A DNA stretch of 8,744 bases from Candidatus Poribacteria bacterium (GCA_012961655.1 DTYX01000955.1:1-8744), one strand, 5' to 3'; counted from the stretch's first letter, positions 1-7,008 are shown. Notes: a model not told the origin generated them from the sequence alone. Numbers and translations: made by a program.

Positions 1-51
1 CTAATTATCTTTATCAAAGCATATTTAACTTTGAGATACAGGAGGTAACAA

Positions 52-387
52 ATGATACTTTTACAAATCTACTTTGATATACCAACAGAGAAAGAGCGTG
101 ACTTTGAAAATATGTATGTCGAATCTTATGTGCCAGCTCTTCAGAAACAACGTGGATATCTGGGGTCAAAACTGTTGCGACTTTTTCCTTCAGAAATTGC
201 CAAGGAAATCGAAGCAGCGCATACGGAGTTCAATTATCAAATGGAGCTTATGTTTGATACAGAAGAAAATCGTAGGCTCTGGGTCGCAAGTGAGGAACAC
301 ATTGTTGTTTGGCCGCTTGCCGAAGGGATGTCCCGAAATGTAGCATGGCAGGGATTTGACATAGTAGCAAGCGACAGGACAAGTTAA
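52..387 (+). CDS. Small ABM-like / dimeric alpha-beta barrel protein
   Basis: This is a 111-aa cytoplasmic protein with no signal peptide or membrane segment. The layout fits the ferredoxin-like fold of the dimeric alpha-beta barrel superfamily (antibiotic biosynthesis monooxygenase / EthD type): an opening beta strand (MILLQIYFDIP), a helix with 'FENMYVESYVPALQKQRGYLGSK' character around residues 18-41, then a strand YQMELMFD followed by a helix that begins ENRRLW. Family members are small enzymes or binding proteins that act on aromatic or quinone-like substrates or haem, so a substrate cannot be given. The start is set by a perfect SD, AGGAGGT at 40-46, five bases before the ATG. It ends 146 bp before the selenoprotein gene on the same strand; whether they share a transcript is unclear. 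Family fold is a fair call, function is unknown. Confidence 0.8.
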   Translation: MILLQIYFDIPTEKERDFENMYVESYVPALQKQRGYLGSKLLRLFPSEIAKEIEAAHTEFNYQMELMFDTEENRRLWVASEEHIVVWPLAEGMSRNVAWQGFDIVASDRTS

Positions 388-469
388 TCTGGAAAAGGCT
401 CTTAGACAATTGAACTCTTTGCATAAATTTAACTTCACGGTTAGCGCCTCTACCTTAATTTAGTTGGTA

Positions 470-499
470 TTGACAGATAGCTGACAGAGAAAATTGGAT
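470..499 (+). promoter_or_regulatory. Weak candidate promoter ahead of the selenoprotein gene
   Basis: A perfect -35 hexamer TTGACA (470-475) lies in the gap between the first two genes. With an 18-bp spacer it is followed only by TTGGAT (494-499), a poor -10 match. The location, 35 bp before the ATG at 534, is suitable. The weak -10 makes this a tentative call, and the gene could equally be read from upstream. Confidence 0.2.
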
Positions 500-533
500 C
501 TTTCATCGACGTGAAAAGAGGAGGAGATATGAA

Positions 534-2222
534 ATGAGAAAAAATGGGGTGAATAGGAATCAAGAAGCGGCTGTAGGAAGGAGCGAGAAAATAGTGGTGA
601 TGAACCCGATGGGTTATCCTCCCACGATTAAGCAGTTGGGAATGGCGCCACGTCTTGACAGCTTAGATGGCAAAACGGTGTATTTAGTTGACGTACGTTT
701 TGATGATGGAGATATATTGCTGCAACAGATGGAGAATTGGTTCACAGAACATAAGCCTAAAGTGAAGACGGTGTTCGTGAGAAAATCCGGCGTTTATACG
801 CAGGATGATACGACACTGTTCCAGGAGATTAAGGAGAAGGCCGATGCTGTGATACTAGGGGTCGGGCACTGAAGTACATGTGCGCCGGCGGTCGCCTTGC
901 ATTGTATAAGATTAGAAAACGAGTATGAAATACCTACGGCATGTATACAGACTGAATCCTTTGAGGAGGCTGTGAAGGCGGTAGCATACGCAAATGGAAT
1001 GCCGCATCAGAGGTTCGTTTTTGTTCCCATGCCTGTGATGGGTAAGTCGCCCGCAGAATTGAGGGCTTATGTGGATGGCAAAGACCCTGTAACTGGTAAG
1101 CCTGTCATGGCAGAGGTTATTGAGGCGTTGAGCAAGCCTCTGAGTGAAGAGGACAAGAAGAAGATTAGCTTTGATAGGTCTACGCCGAGGTTTGTTGACT
1201 CTGACACTGAGGCGAACTTGCATCGTCTTTTTCTCGAGAATCAGTGGACTGACAGACTTCCAATAGTACTTCCTACCGAGGAAAGGGTCTCCGAAATGTT
1301 AGCTGCTACCAGCCACAAACCGAATGAGGTGGTAGGCAGGATGAGACCGACCTCGACACGTGAAGCTTGGGAGTACACGGTGGAAAAGGTTGCGGTGAAT
1401 GCAGTGATGGCTGGAGCTAAGCCGGAGTATTTTCCGGTGATATTAGCCCTGGCGGCGTCTGAGGTGACAGCGAGAGCTAGCACTACGACTTCAGCGGCTG
1501 CTATGGTTGTCGTCAACGGACCGATACGGCATGAGATAGGCATGAACTGGGGAATTGGGGCTATGGGTCCCTATAACCATGCCAATGCTACTATCGGAAG
1601 AGCTTATGGATTGCTGTCTCAGAATTTACAGGGAGGGTCAGAGCCGGGAAAGACATATCTGGGCTCGCAGGGAAATAGCTACGGATATAACAGCCTCACC
1701 TTTGCCGAAAATGAGGAGAGAAGTCCATGGGAACCATTTCATGTGCAGCATGGATTCAAGACGGAAGATAGCGTTGTGAGCATATTTAGAGGTTGCCGTA
1801 CTACCTCTTTTAATCTTGGACTGCGAGAAAAACACTGGCGTGAGCATGTCAGGAACATGTTAAGAGGCATGAATCCTCACAATCCACCCACTCTTATATT
1901 AGACCCAATTACAGCCAGACAATTTATCGATAGGGGGGACTTCGATACGAAGGAAAAGTTGATTCAATGGATTCACGATAACGCCACGATGCCTGCTGGA
2001 GTGTACTGGGACTATCAACTCATACGGAACTATGTTTATCCGAGAGCTTTAAACGGTGAGGAACCTTATGCGACAAAACTAAAAGCTGCGGAAGATGAAT
2101 TGATACCCATTTTCCGGCTTGAGGATATTCATCTGGTGGTAGTTGGCGGGGAGACAAATGGGTATTGGCGGATTATGGGATGTCATTATCAAAAGAGCGT
2201 TTCCATCGATGAATGGAGATAA
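534..2222 (+). CDS. UGSC-family selenoprotein, Sec113 (in-frame TGA 870-872), fused to a ~330-aa C-terminal domain
   Basis: Read through its single internal TGA, this gene encodes 562 residues. Residues ~18-200 match my knowledge of the UGSC (seleno)protein family: VVMNPMGYPP, then SLDGKTVYLVDVRFDDGD, then DAVILGVGH-Sec-STC-APAV with Sec113 and Cys116 forming a UxxC redox pair, then IPTACIQTESFEEAVK and FVPMPVMGKSP. A linker leads to a second domain (~235-562) that starts QWTDRLPIVLPTEERV and carries VEKVAVNAVMAGAKPEY, VVNGPIRHEIGMN, NANATIGRAYG and FAENEERSPWEP. I have seen that domain in other bacterial proteins but cannot assign it a reaction. A thiol/selenol redox role is inferred from UxxC alone. 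The start is set by SD AGGAGG (519-524), nine bases before ATG 534; the ATG at 529 hits TGA after two codons. No signal peptide is seen. The alternative, a nonsense mutation or two separate genes, fits the conserved motif and the downstream hairpin less well. Confidence 0.88.
870..872 (+). other. Recoded UGA: selenocysteine codon 113
   Basis: TGA interrupts an otherwise open frame from 534 to 2222. Coding resumes directly in the same frame (Ser-Thr-Cys-Ala-Pro-Ala-Val), so the codon takes the first position of the family's UxxC motif. There is no SD upstream of the next possible start (TTG at 897), which argues against reinitiation. The genes needed for decoding (selA, selB, selC, selD) are outside this window. 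Confidence 0.87.
870..906 (+). promoter_or_regulatory. SECIS-like hairpin just after the UGA
   Basis: Hand folding gives a lower stem 875-878 with 903-906, a bulged U879, and a middle stem 880-884 with 898-902 (including two G-U pairs). Above these come an internal loop C885 C886 / U897, an upper stem GGC 887-889 with GCC 894-896, and the tetraloop GGUC at 890-893. The E. coli fdhF element has the same GGUC tetraloop, at nucleotides 22-25 counted from the U of UGA; here it lies at 21-24. In bacteria this hairpin binds SelB and sits inside the reading frame, as here. The fold was not computed. Confidence 0.72.
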
Positions 2223-2330
2223 GTTACCTACTTCCAAGTTGAAAGTTTGAGATTAGATTGCTATTGCGATAACTCGTTCTGTGACACCAGCGGGGAAAGG
2301 AAGGAAAGGATGGAAGGTTAAGCAAACCGT
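2223..2330. other. Convergent intergenic gap, no clear terminator
   Basis: These 108 bp separate the convergent selenoprotein and DUF362 genes. I see one short hairpin (ATTGC-TATT-GCGAT, near 2258-2271) without a T-run, and a purine tract at 2292-2317. Neither qualifies as a Rho-independent terminator. Confidence 0.5.
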
Positions 2331-3434
2331 CTATCCAACGCGATTAACTAATCTCTTTCTTATCGCTTCAACGTCGGGGGGACAGCCGGGCAGATAGGCG
2401 TACTCTTTTCTGAGAGATGCCGTACACGCTCCTATCAAAAGAGCGTCTGCGCTCATCGGTTTGCTATTTCCCATGACAATTTCATCCCACACGAATTCCA
2501 CACCTCGCAATTTTAGACCTCTTAGCGCCGCAAATAAGTTCATGTTACAGCCGCTACATGCGCCTTCGTTTGAGAGATTTAGTTGCGGATACTGCCGCGT
2601 CATTGAATCTATTGGGCGCTCAAAGTGTCGTTTATGTTCATCCAAATTTTCACCAACGATTTTTATTTTATTGATGTCCGTTTCACCCAAGCCTGTCCGT
2701 TGCGCAAATCGGAGTGTCATAACTTCATCTGGGTCAATTCCCATCAGATGACAGCAGACCGAGTCGATAGCGACTACATCCATGCTTGCCAGAACCAGGC
2801 CCATATCAACCCACGCGCCGCCGGCAGGCCCCATGCCCTCCATCGCCCACGTCGCGTCCATAATTGTCAGGTCAGATTGCAAGAGCCTGTTTAATTCGAC
2901 TATCGCCCTATCCAGATTCATTTGGTGAAATATGCGCTTCTCCCTTTTGCGAATGCAGCCCTTTAGATTTTTCATGCCAAGGGTTACAAGCGTGTTAAAA
3001 TGGGTTTTCATGATGGGTGCGTTAATCATTTTATCGCAATCATAGGCGAAGCGAGTAATGCCAAGCTCATCTGGTAGATACCTGGAAGCGTTATGAAATA
3101 TTCGGAAGTCATGTTCATCGAAAGCGACGCATTGAGCGTTAACTTTTTTCGCAATCCCCATAATGCCTATCTTTTCAAAATGTTCACGCTCATTTACTAT
3201 CCCATAAAACGGTCCATCGCCAATGATAATCTCTCTCGCCCCGCAATCCCAAATCCATCGCGCTATCGCCTCCAGCACAGACAAATCCGTTATCCCAACG
3301 CTACCATGCAGATTCGGCTTGAGCAGCACCAAATCTCCCTTAGATATGATATTCGCAGCGCCAGCTTTTTCCACTGCTTCCGCTATCGTCTTTTGAAAGT
3401 TACCTTGTGCTTTTAAAACTGCAACTTTTTGCAT
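2331..3434 (-). CDS. DUF362 family protein with a hydrogenase/NuoB-like cysteine signature
   Basis: This 367-aa protein shows the DUF362 features in order: MQKVAVLKA at the start, KGDLVLLKPNLHG (32-44), REIIIGDGP (67-75), KTHFNTLVTLGMKNLKGC (143-160), TIMDATWAMEGMGPAGG (190-206) and MDVVAIDS (218-225). The family has no well-defined reaction; several members carry Fe-S domains. Here the tail has Cys293-x2-Cys296 (EGACSGCNMN), Cys337 (IGACTAS) and Cys351 (LPGCPP). This arrangement recalls the [4Fe-4S] ligands of NiFe-hydrogenase small subunits and NuoB and suggests a bound cluster, which is inference. There is no signal peptide. The start at 3434 is the only one consistent with the family N-terminus; an in-frame stop lies just upstream. 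Its SD is weak. It converges on the selenoprotein gene and is separated from the GH36 gene by a remnant region, so it is probably transcribed on its own. Confidence 0.88.
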   Translation of the reverse strand: MQKVAVLKAQGNFQKTIAEAVEKAGAANIISKGDLVLLKPNLHGSVGITDLSVLEAIARWIWDCGAREIIIGDGPFYGIVNEREHFEKIGIMGIAKKVNAQCVAFDEHDFRIFHNASRYLPDELGITRFAYDCDKMINAPIMKTHFNTLVTLGMKNLKGCIRKREKRIFHQMNLDRAIVELNRLLQSDLTIMDATWAMEGMGPAGGAWVDMGLVLASMDVVAIDSVCCHLMGIDPDEVMTLRFAQRTGLGETDINKIKIVGENLDEHKRHFERPIDSMTRQYPQLNLSNEGACSGCNMNLFAALRGLKLRGVEFVWDEIVMGNSKPMSADALLIGACTASLRKEYAYLPGCPPDVEAIRKRLVNRVG

Positions 3435-3490
3435 ACAGATTACCCATTATGCTTATCTATGAATCAATTTGATTTTCACAGTTATTTTTC

Positions 3491-3643
3491 TTACTTATAT
3501 ACTTCGTGACTTAGGAATATCCAGATGAAACAGTAGCACGCTGGCCGGAAGTCGAAGCATTTGGCTCTGGCGCTACCGAAGTAGAAGTCATCACTATCTT
3601 GAAACAGGATAAAGTACACTTTAGCATCAATTAGGTTGTCCAT
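3491..3643 (-). CDS. Doubtful 50-codon ORF downstream of the GH36 gene
   Basis: An ORF starting MDNLIDAKVYFILFQDSDD has a strong SD (GGAGGAG, complement of 3653-3659) nine bases before ATG 3643. An in-frame ATG at 3664 overlaps the GH36 stop codon as ATGA-type coupling would. These signals favour translation. The rest is rich in Phe, Tyr and Cys and ends in a hydrophobic CYCFIWIFL segment, which looks like the antisense reading of the + strand coding-like stretch 3515-3634. I do not recognise it. It could be a truncated third gene of the operon or an accident. Confidence 0.25.
   Translation of the reverse strand: MDNLIDAKVYFILFQDSDDFYFGSARAKCFDFRPACYCFIWIFLSHEVYK
3515..3634 (+). pseudogene. 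Probable 3' remnant of a lost gene
   Basis: Thirty-nine codons after an in-frame TAG (3512-3514) read EYPDETVARWPEVEAFGSG and then ATEVEVITILKQDKVHFSIN before a TAG at 3632-3634. There is no start codon or SD. The stretch has a strongly coding character: about half the codons begin with G, and the sequence looks like the end of a soluble protein with a final beta strand. I do not recognise the family. The likely explanation is the C-terminal end of a gene whose 5' part has been deleted. It overlaps a - strand ORF, and both cannot be fully functional. Confidence 0.4.
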
Positions 3644-3663
3644 ATTTTGCATCTCCTCCGCCA

Positions 3664-5709
3664 TCAATTCGCCGGTTCATAAGTGACCATCTCGGCGCCT
3701 TTTTCTTCGCTAATGATGACCTCTATACCCCTTGCCAATACATCTCCTTGAAGCGTTTCATCTCTACTGCTCCGTTCAAAGTGGACGCGGTAGAGTGTTT
3801 GCGGCTCCAATCCGCGAAGATAAAGCATGAAGATATCACTGGTCGGATAAATCACACTGGTGGATAGCAAACGTCGAAAGAGCAAAGCGAAACCCTTGTC
3901 TAAATCGGCACGATGAAACTGATAGCCAAGCCAGGGTTCCTCAAGTGAACACGGTGTTAATGGATAGAAGTCACCGCTCAATAGAGGGCGAATGTGTTTA
4001 TAGCGTTCGACCTGAAGCATCGCCAGTTCCAGCGGAAAATCCTCGTCAAGCGGATGCCAACCGAGGCAGAATTGTCCCGCGAAACTCGACCACGCTCCGT
4101 AGTCATCCACCGCTTCTGTGGGAATGTTTATCACACCGCCTGGCAAATATAAATTAGCTCCATACAAACTGCACTGGTCACTCTCGGAGTCGTACCAACG
4201 GTCGGATTTCTGATGCCAGTGAAAACGGGACAGCGTCTCCAAATCAATTCGCCGTCCGCCACCTGAGCAGCCTTCCATGACGATTCCTGGGTGACGTTTT
4301 ACTATCGTATCCCACAAGGTGTATAGGCCGGAGATGTGCTGGCTTTCTGTGATTCCCTTTCTGTCAGCGGGTTCATCGCCGTACCAACCAGAGCCATCCT
4401 GACGATAGCAGTTCATCCCCTCGTGTTCCACCAGGTAATCGACCTGCTTGAGAAACCACTCCCGCGCTTCAGGCAGTTCCATGCGGAGAGTTCCGCCGGA
4501 GCCTTGTTGTGACTGTCGAATCCACTCCGGGTGTTTTTGCATCAGAGGAGCAGTTTTGCTCACGCCTTCGGAAGCAAACCAAAGCCCGAACGCCACTTTT
4601 GCTTCAGCCAGCGGCCCGGAAATGGGACGAAAACCGCGCGGATACTTGTTCTCGGAAAATTGCCAGTTGCCTATCCACTCTGGCCAAGGTTCACCCTCGT
4701 ACCAGCCAGCGTCGATGATGAATAGTTCCGCGCCGATTTTGATGAATGGTTTAACCAAAGGCAAGACCTCCTTCTCAGTTGCCTGATGCAGAAAGCCGCC
4801 GTGTCCATGGTAAGTAAAGCACACATTGACGGATACAAGCGGTTCTTGCGGTTTCCCGCCCAGCGCCGGAACATAGTATCTGTGCAGAAGTTGACGTAAC
4901 ATGTTATGTCCATGCAGGCGCTTGCCTTGCCAAAAGAGCAGCAATATCCGCGGAGCGCGCATCTTCTCGCCAGGATGCAAGATGAAATGCGATTTCTTCA
5001 AGCCTGTCCGAACGCGCAACTGAGCTCCATCGACATTCATCCGCGCCAGCCAATTTCCCGACCAGCCCACGCTGACAAGCACGCCCCGATTCTCCGGCGT
5101 TTCCAGATTGAAAAAAGGCAAGTGGCGATTGCTGGATGGATGTTCGCCGCCAAGCCGTACCTCGTTTCCTTCAGCGGATGGGAGCTGCCATGAAAACGGT
5201 ATCATATCGTCGGGAAAGCTGCGGCCTCCGGTAACGCCATGAACAGTGTAGAGCTGTCTGCCTTTTGAATGGTTCAGACGCAGGTTGAGAGAGTGAATGT
5301 CTTCGATTATAGGTGTATCGCTCGTTCCGGTGTTCTCAAATGTAAGCGCCCATTCCACCGCCGGGTAGTTTAAAAAGCGCTTCAACTGCCAGGTTAATCG
5401 CAATCCAGTGGCTTCATCTATCCAAGTGAATTCCCGCCGCTCACTATCAGAATCGGTGTTCTGCTCTCCCTTTTGGCATTGCCATTGACTGAGAATTGAA
5501 TCAGACTCCTCGCCGCCATACCGGAAACTAAAAGGCAGAGTTGTATCTAACCACTGGCCCAACCAAGCATCGCCAGCTAATTTGCCCGCATCATCTGGGG
5601 TTATCGAACTCACCCACTGCTGTGTGAGATTTATTTCACCTTCTGTCACCAGGCCGCTTTCCAACTGATGTGGAAGCAACACATTAACGGTGACATCTTT
5701 TACACCCAT
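3664..5709 (-). CDS. GH36-type alpha-galactosidase-like glycosidase
   Basis: This 681-aa enzyme has the GH36 / clan GH-D plan. An N-terminal beta-sandwich (about 1-285) with DTPIIEDIHSLNLRLNHS and the loop GVTGGRSFPDD is followed by a TIM barrel (about 290-580) with ELFIIDAGWYEGE (328-340) and FGLWFASEGVS. The barrel also contains MNCYRQDGSGW, where Asp438 is the likely nucleophile (KWDxNR in classical members), and MEGCSGGGRRIDLETL followed by KSDRWYDSE, where Asp503 is the likely acid/base. A C-terminal beta domain closes the chain. Family enzymes release alpha-galactose or related sugars with retention. The catalytic surroundings are unlike characterised alpha-galactosidases, so the substrate is open. 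There is no signal peptide, so action in the cytoplasm on imported glycosides is inferred. SD AAGGAG (5719-5724) fixes the start. The gene is 43 bp after the Gfo/Idh gene and probably in one operon. Confidence 0.88.
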   Translation of the reverse strand: MGVKDVTVNVLLPHQLESGLVTEGEINLTQQWVSSITPDDAGKLAGDAWLGQWLDTTLPFSFRYGGEESDSILSQWQCQKGEQNTDSDSERREFTWIDEATGLRLTWQLKRFLNYPAVEWALTFENTGTSDTPIIEDIHSLNLRLNHSKGRQLYTVHGVTGGRSFPDDMIPFSWQLPSAEGNEVRLGGEHPSSNRHLPFFNLETPENRGVLVSVGWSGNWLARMNVDGAQLRVRTGLKKSHFILHPGEKMRAPRILLLFWQGKRLHGHNMLRQLLHRYYVPALGGKPQEPLVSVNVCFTYHGHGGFLHQATEKEVLPLVKPFIKIGAELFIIDAGWYEGEPWPEWIGNWQFSENKYPRGFRPISGPLAEAKVAFGLWFASEGVSKTAPLMQKHPEWIRQSQQGSGGTLRMELPEAREWFLKQVDYLVEHEGMNCYRQDGSGWYGDEPADRKGITESQHISGLYTLWDTIVKRHPGIVMEGCSGGGRRIDLETLSRFHWHQKSDRWYDSESDQCSLYGANLYLPGGVINIPTEAVDDYGAWSSFAGQFCLGWHPLDEDFPLELAMLQVERYKHIRPLLSGDFYPLTPCSLEEPWLGYQFHRADLDKGFALLFRRLLSTSVIYPTSDIFMLYLRGLEPQTLYRVHFERSSRDETLQGDVLARGIEVIISEEKGAEMVTYEPAN

Positions 5710-5752
5710 ATTACTATGCTCCTTTTCTTACGGACTTTTATTGAATCCTACC

Positions 5753-6799
5753 TTAAAATTCATTCCTCACCTTCACCGGTTTGCCTGTGCGCACGGATTC
5801 CCAGCCGGCTATTCCCGTCGCAATCGATTTCGCGCCATCGCGGCAATCGGGCGATGGCTGCTTATCGTTAATTAAACAGTCCTCGAAATGCGCCATGTAC
5901 TGTTTTACTGCCTTGCCGTGTCCATACGCGCCTTCCATGATGGGTTCAAAACTCGTAGACAGTTCTGGCAAACCTTGCAACTTATCGAATACGACCTTGA
6001 TGTGTCCGCCTTTAAAATCTGTGTAATCGCTGATTAAACTGCCTTTGGCGCCATATAAGCCCAAACCCATCATCGGCATTGGCGGATGCACAATGCCGTA
6101 AGCCGCCATGATGCGTCCGATGACGCCGTTCTTGAATTTGAGGTTTATCAGAAAGTTTTCCTCAATAGGATATCCCGGAATTAGAGCACTCTTGCGGGCG
6201 TAGACGTGAACTTCGTCGATATCGCCGAGAAACCATCGCAATACGTCGATGGGATGACACGCTCCGCCGAACATTAAATCCTGCGGCGCCTCTATCCGCC
6301 AGGGGGTAAAGTCAGCCACATCTCTCAAGTCATGAACGTAGTGGGCTTCCGCCATGATGATTTCACCTAAATCGCCGTCATCATACATCCGTTTGGCGTT
6401 GACAAATTCTGGGTCAAATCTCATTGTCTGGCCGACGAGGAATTTCAACCCTGTTTCATCCACTAATCTTACAATCTCCTCACAATCCTTCATCGTCGTG
6501 ACCATTGGTTTGGTGCAAACAACGTGCTTCCCCGCTTTCAACGCTGCAATAGCATGTTCACCATGAAGATGGTCGGGTGAATAGATTCCGATGACATCTA
6601 TATCCTTGCAGTCGATGATTTCCCGATAATCGGTCGTGGCAAGGGGGATATTCCACTTTTGTGCCAATGCCTCCACCTTGTTTTTCGTCTTGGCGCACAG
6701 CCCCCGCACCTCAAATCGAGAATTGGAATCCTCATTGAGAGCCAGCATGTTTTCGCCCATACCAATGCCTATTACTCCAACACCTATGTCTTTTGACAT
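5753..6799 (-). CDS. Gfo/Idh/MocA family oxidoreductase
   Basis: This 348-aa NAD(P)-dependent sugar or cyclitol dehydrogenase-like protein opens with a Rossmann fold (DIGVGVIGIGMGENML, residues 4-19; the usual GxGxxG is slightly altered). The family lysine is Lys97 in VVCTKPMVTT, where most relatives have EKP. The C-terminal substrate domain has GGACHPIDVLRWFLGD with His182 and Asp185, the usual catalytic pair, followed by the GFO_IDH_MocA C-terminal sheet. A longer reading starts at ATG 6817. The SD AAGGAG (6806-6811) lies inside that extension and is correctly spaced only for ATG 6799, which is also where the family N-terminus begins. Such enzymes oxidise or reduce sugars and can act with glycosidases through 3-keto intermediates. 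Pairing with the GH36 gene suggests a role in the same sugar pathway. The exact substrate is unknown. Confidence 0.92.
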   Translation of the reverse strand: MSKDIGVGVIGIGMGENMLALNEDSNSRFEVRGLCAKTKNKVEALAQKWNIPLATTDYREIIDCKDIDVIGIYSPDHLHGEHAIAALKAGKHVVCTKPMVTTMKDCEEIVRLVDETGLKFLVGQTMRFDPEFVNAKRMYDDGDLGEIIMAEAHYVHDLRDVADFTPWRIEAPQDLMFGGACHPIDVLRWFLGDIDEVHVYARKSALIPGYPIEENFLINLKFKNGVIGRIMAAYGIVHPPMPMMGLGLYGAKGSLISDYTDFKGGHIKVVFDKLQGLPELSTSFEPIMEGAYGHGKAVKQYMAHFEDCLINDKQPSPDCRDGAKSIATGIAGWESVRTGKPVKVRNEF

Positions 6800-6854
6800 T
6801 TTGAACTCCTTTCTCATAGTAATTATGATGAGTATTTTTCTCCTGTGACCTCTC

Positions 6855-6932
6855 TCAGCGATTTTTACACCTGTTCGGCCAGCAAACGCTTGACAGTTGA
6901 AATTTATCTTCTGCCGTTTGCTCGATATTCAT
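6855..6932 (-). CDS. Small 25-aa leader-type ORF upstream of the Gfo/Idh gene
   Basis: A 25-codon ORF (MNIEQTAEDKFQ, then LSSVCWPNRCKNR, TGA stop) has a good SD, AGGAGAAG (complement of 6941-6948), with an eight-base gap to ATG 6932. It lies between the strong predicted promoter at 6980-7008 and the Gfo/Idh start, 55 bp upstream of that start. Part of the reading frame forms one arm of an 8-bp inverted repeat. A leader peptide whose translation changes RNA folding, or a small secreted-type peptide with two cysteines, are both possible. The ORF is too short for similarity to decide, so conservation in relatives is the test. Confidence 0.4.
   Translation of the reverse strand: MNIEQTAEDKFQLSSVCWPNRCKNR
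6881..6922. repeat. Inverted repeat AGCAAACG...CGTTTGCT in the leader
   Basis: AGCAAACG at 6881-6888 pairs perfectly with CGTTTGCT at 6915-6922 across a 26-base spacer. In the - strand transcript this makes an 8-bp stem that covers most of the 25-codon ORF. No T-run follows, so it is not an intrinsic terminator. A regulatory RNA fold is possible. Confidence 0.5.
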
Positions 6933-6979
6933 AGCAATATCTTCTCCTATTTCCAAGGCATGTAAATCATTCAAACAGC

Positions 6980-7008
6980 ATTTTATCAAAGTTGACTATC
7001 CCTGTCAA
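6980..7008 (-). promoter_or_regulatory. Strong sigma70-type promoter for the Gfo/Idh-GH36 operon
   Basis: On the - strand a perfect -35 TTGACA (7003-7008) and -10 TAAAAT (6980-6985, five of six matches) are 17 bp apart. Transcription would begin near 6973, giving a leader of about 170 bases before the Gfo/Idh start. It is the best promoter seen in the window. Confidence 0.65.
6992..7008. promoter_or_regulatory. Dyad TTGAC-N7-GTCAA overlapping the -35 element
   Basis: The arms 6992-6996 and 7004-7008 are inverted copies. One arm is the -35 hexamer itself and the other lies in the promoter spacer. A protein bound here would block RNA polymerase, so a repressor operator is plausible; no cognate regulator gene is in view. 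Confidence 0.3.

Noticed and set aside
1241..1543. 100-codon - strand ORF inside the selenoprotein gene
   Set aside because: It is an antisense shadow of the conserved C-terminal domain, with no SD and an Ala/Thr-rich composition from complementing its codons.
897..2222. A separate gene starting at TTG 897
   Set aside because: It has no SD, starts in mid-domain just after the UxxC motif, and is in the same frame as the upstream half; selenocysteine readthrough explains both parts.
2258..2271. Short hairpin between the convergent genes as a terminator
   Set aside because: It has only a five-pair stem with one G-U pair and no T-run on either strand.
2297..2309. 13-base purine word AAGGAAGGAAAGG shared with the complement of 7119-7131
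   Set aside because: It is low-complexity sequence; the flanks do not match, so chance is the simplest explanation.
4448..5193. Several + strand ORFs of 64-112 codons within the GH36 gene
   Set aside because: They lie antisense to a clearly conserved enzyme, overlap one another, and have no family character or SD.
6800..6817. Six-codon N-terminal extension of the Gfo/Idh protein
   Set aside because: The SD AAGGAG lies inside the extension and is properly spaced only for ATG 6799.
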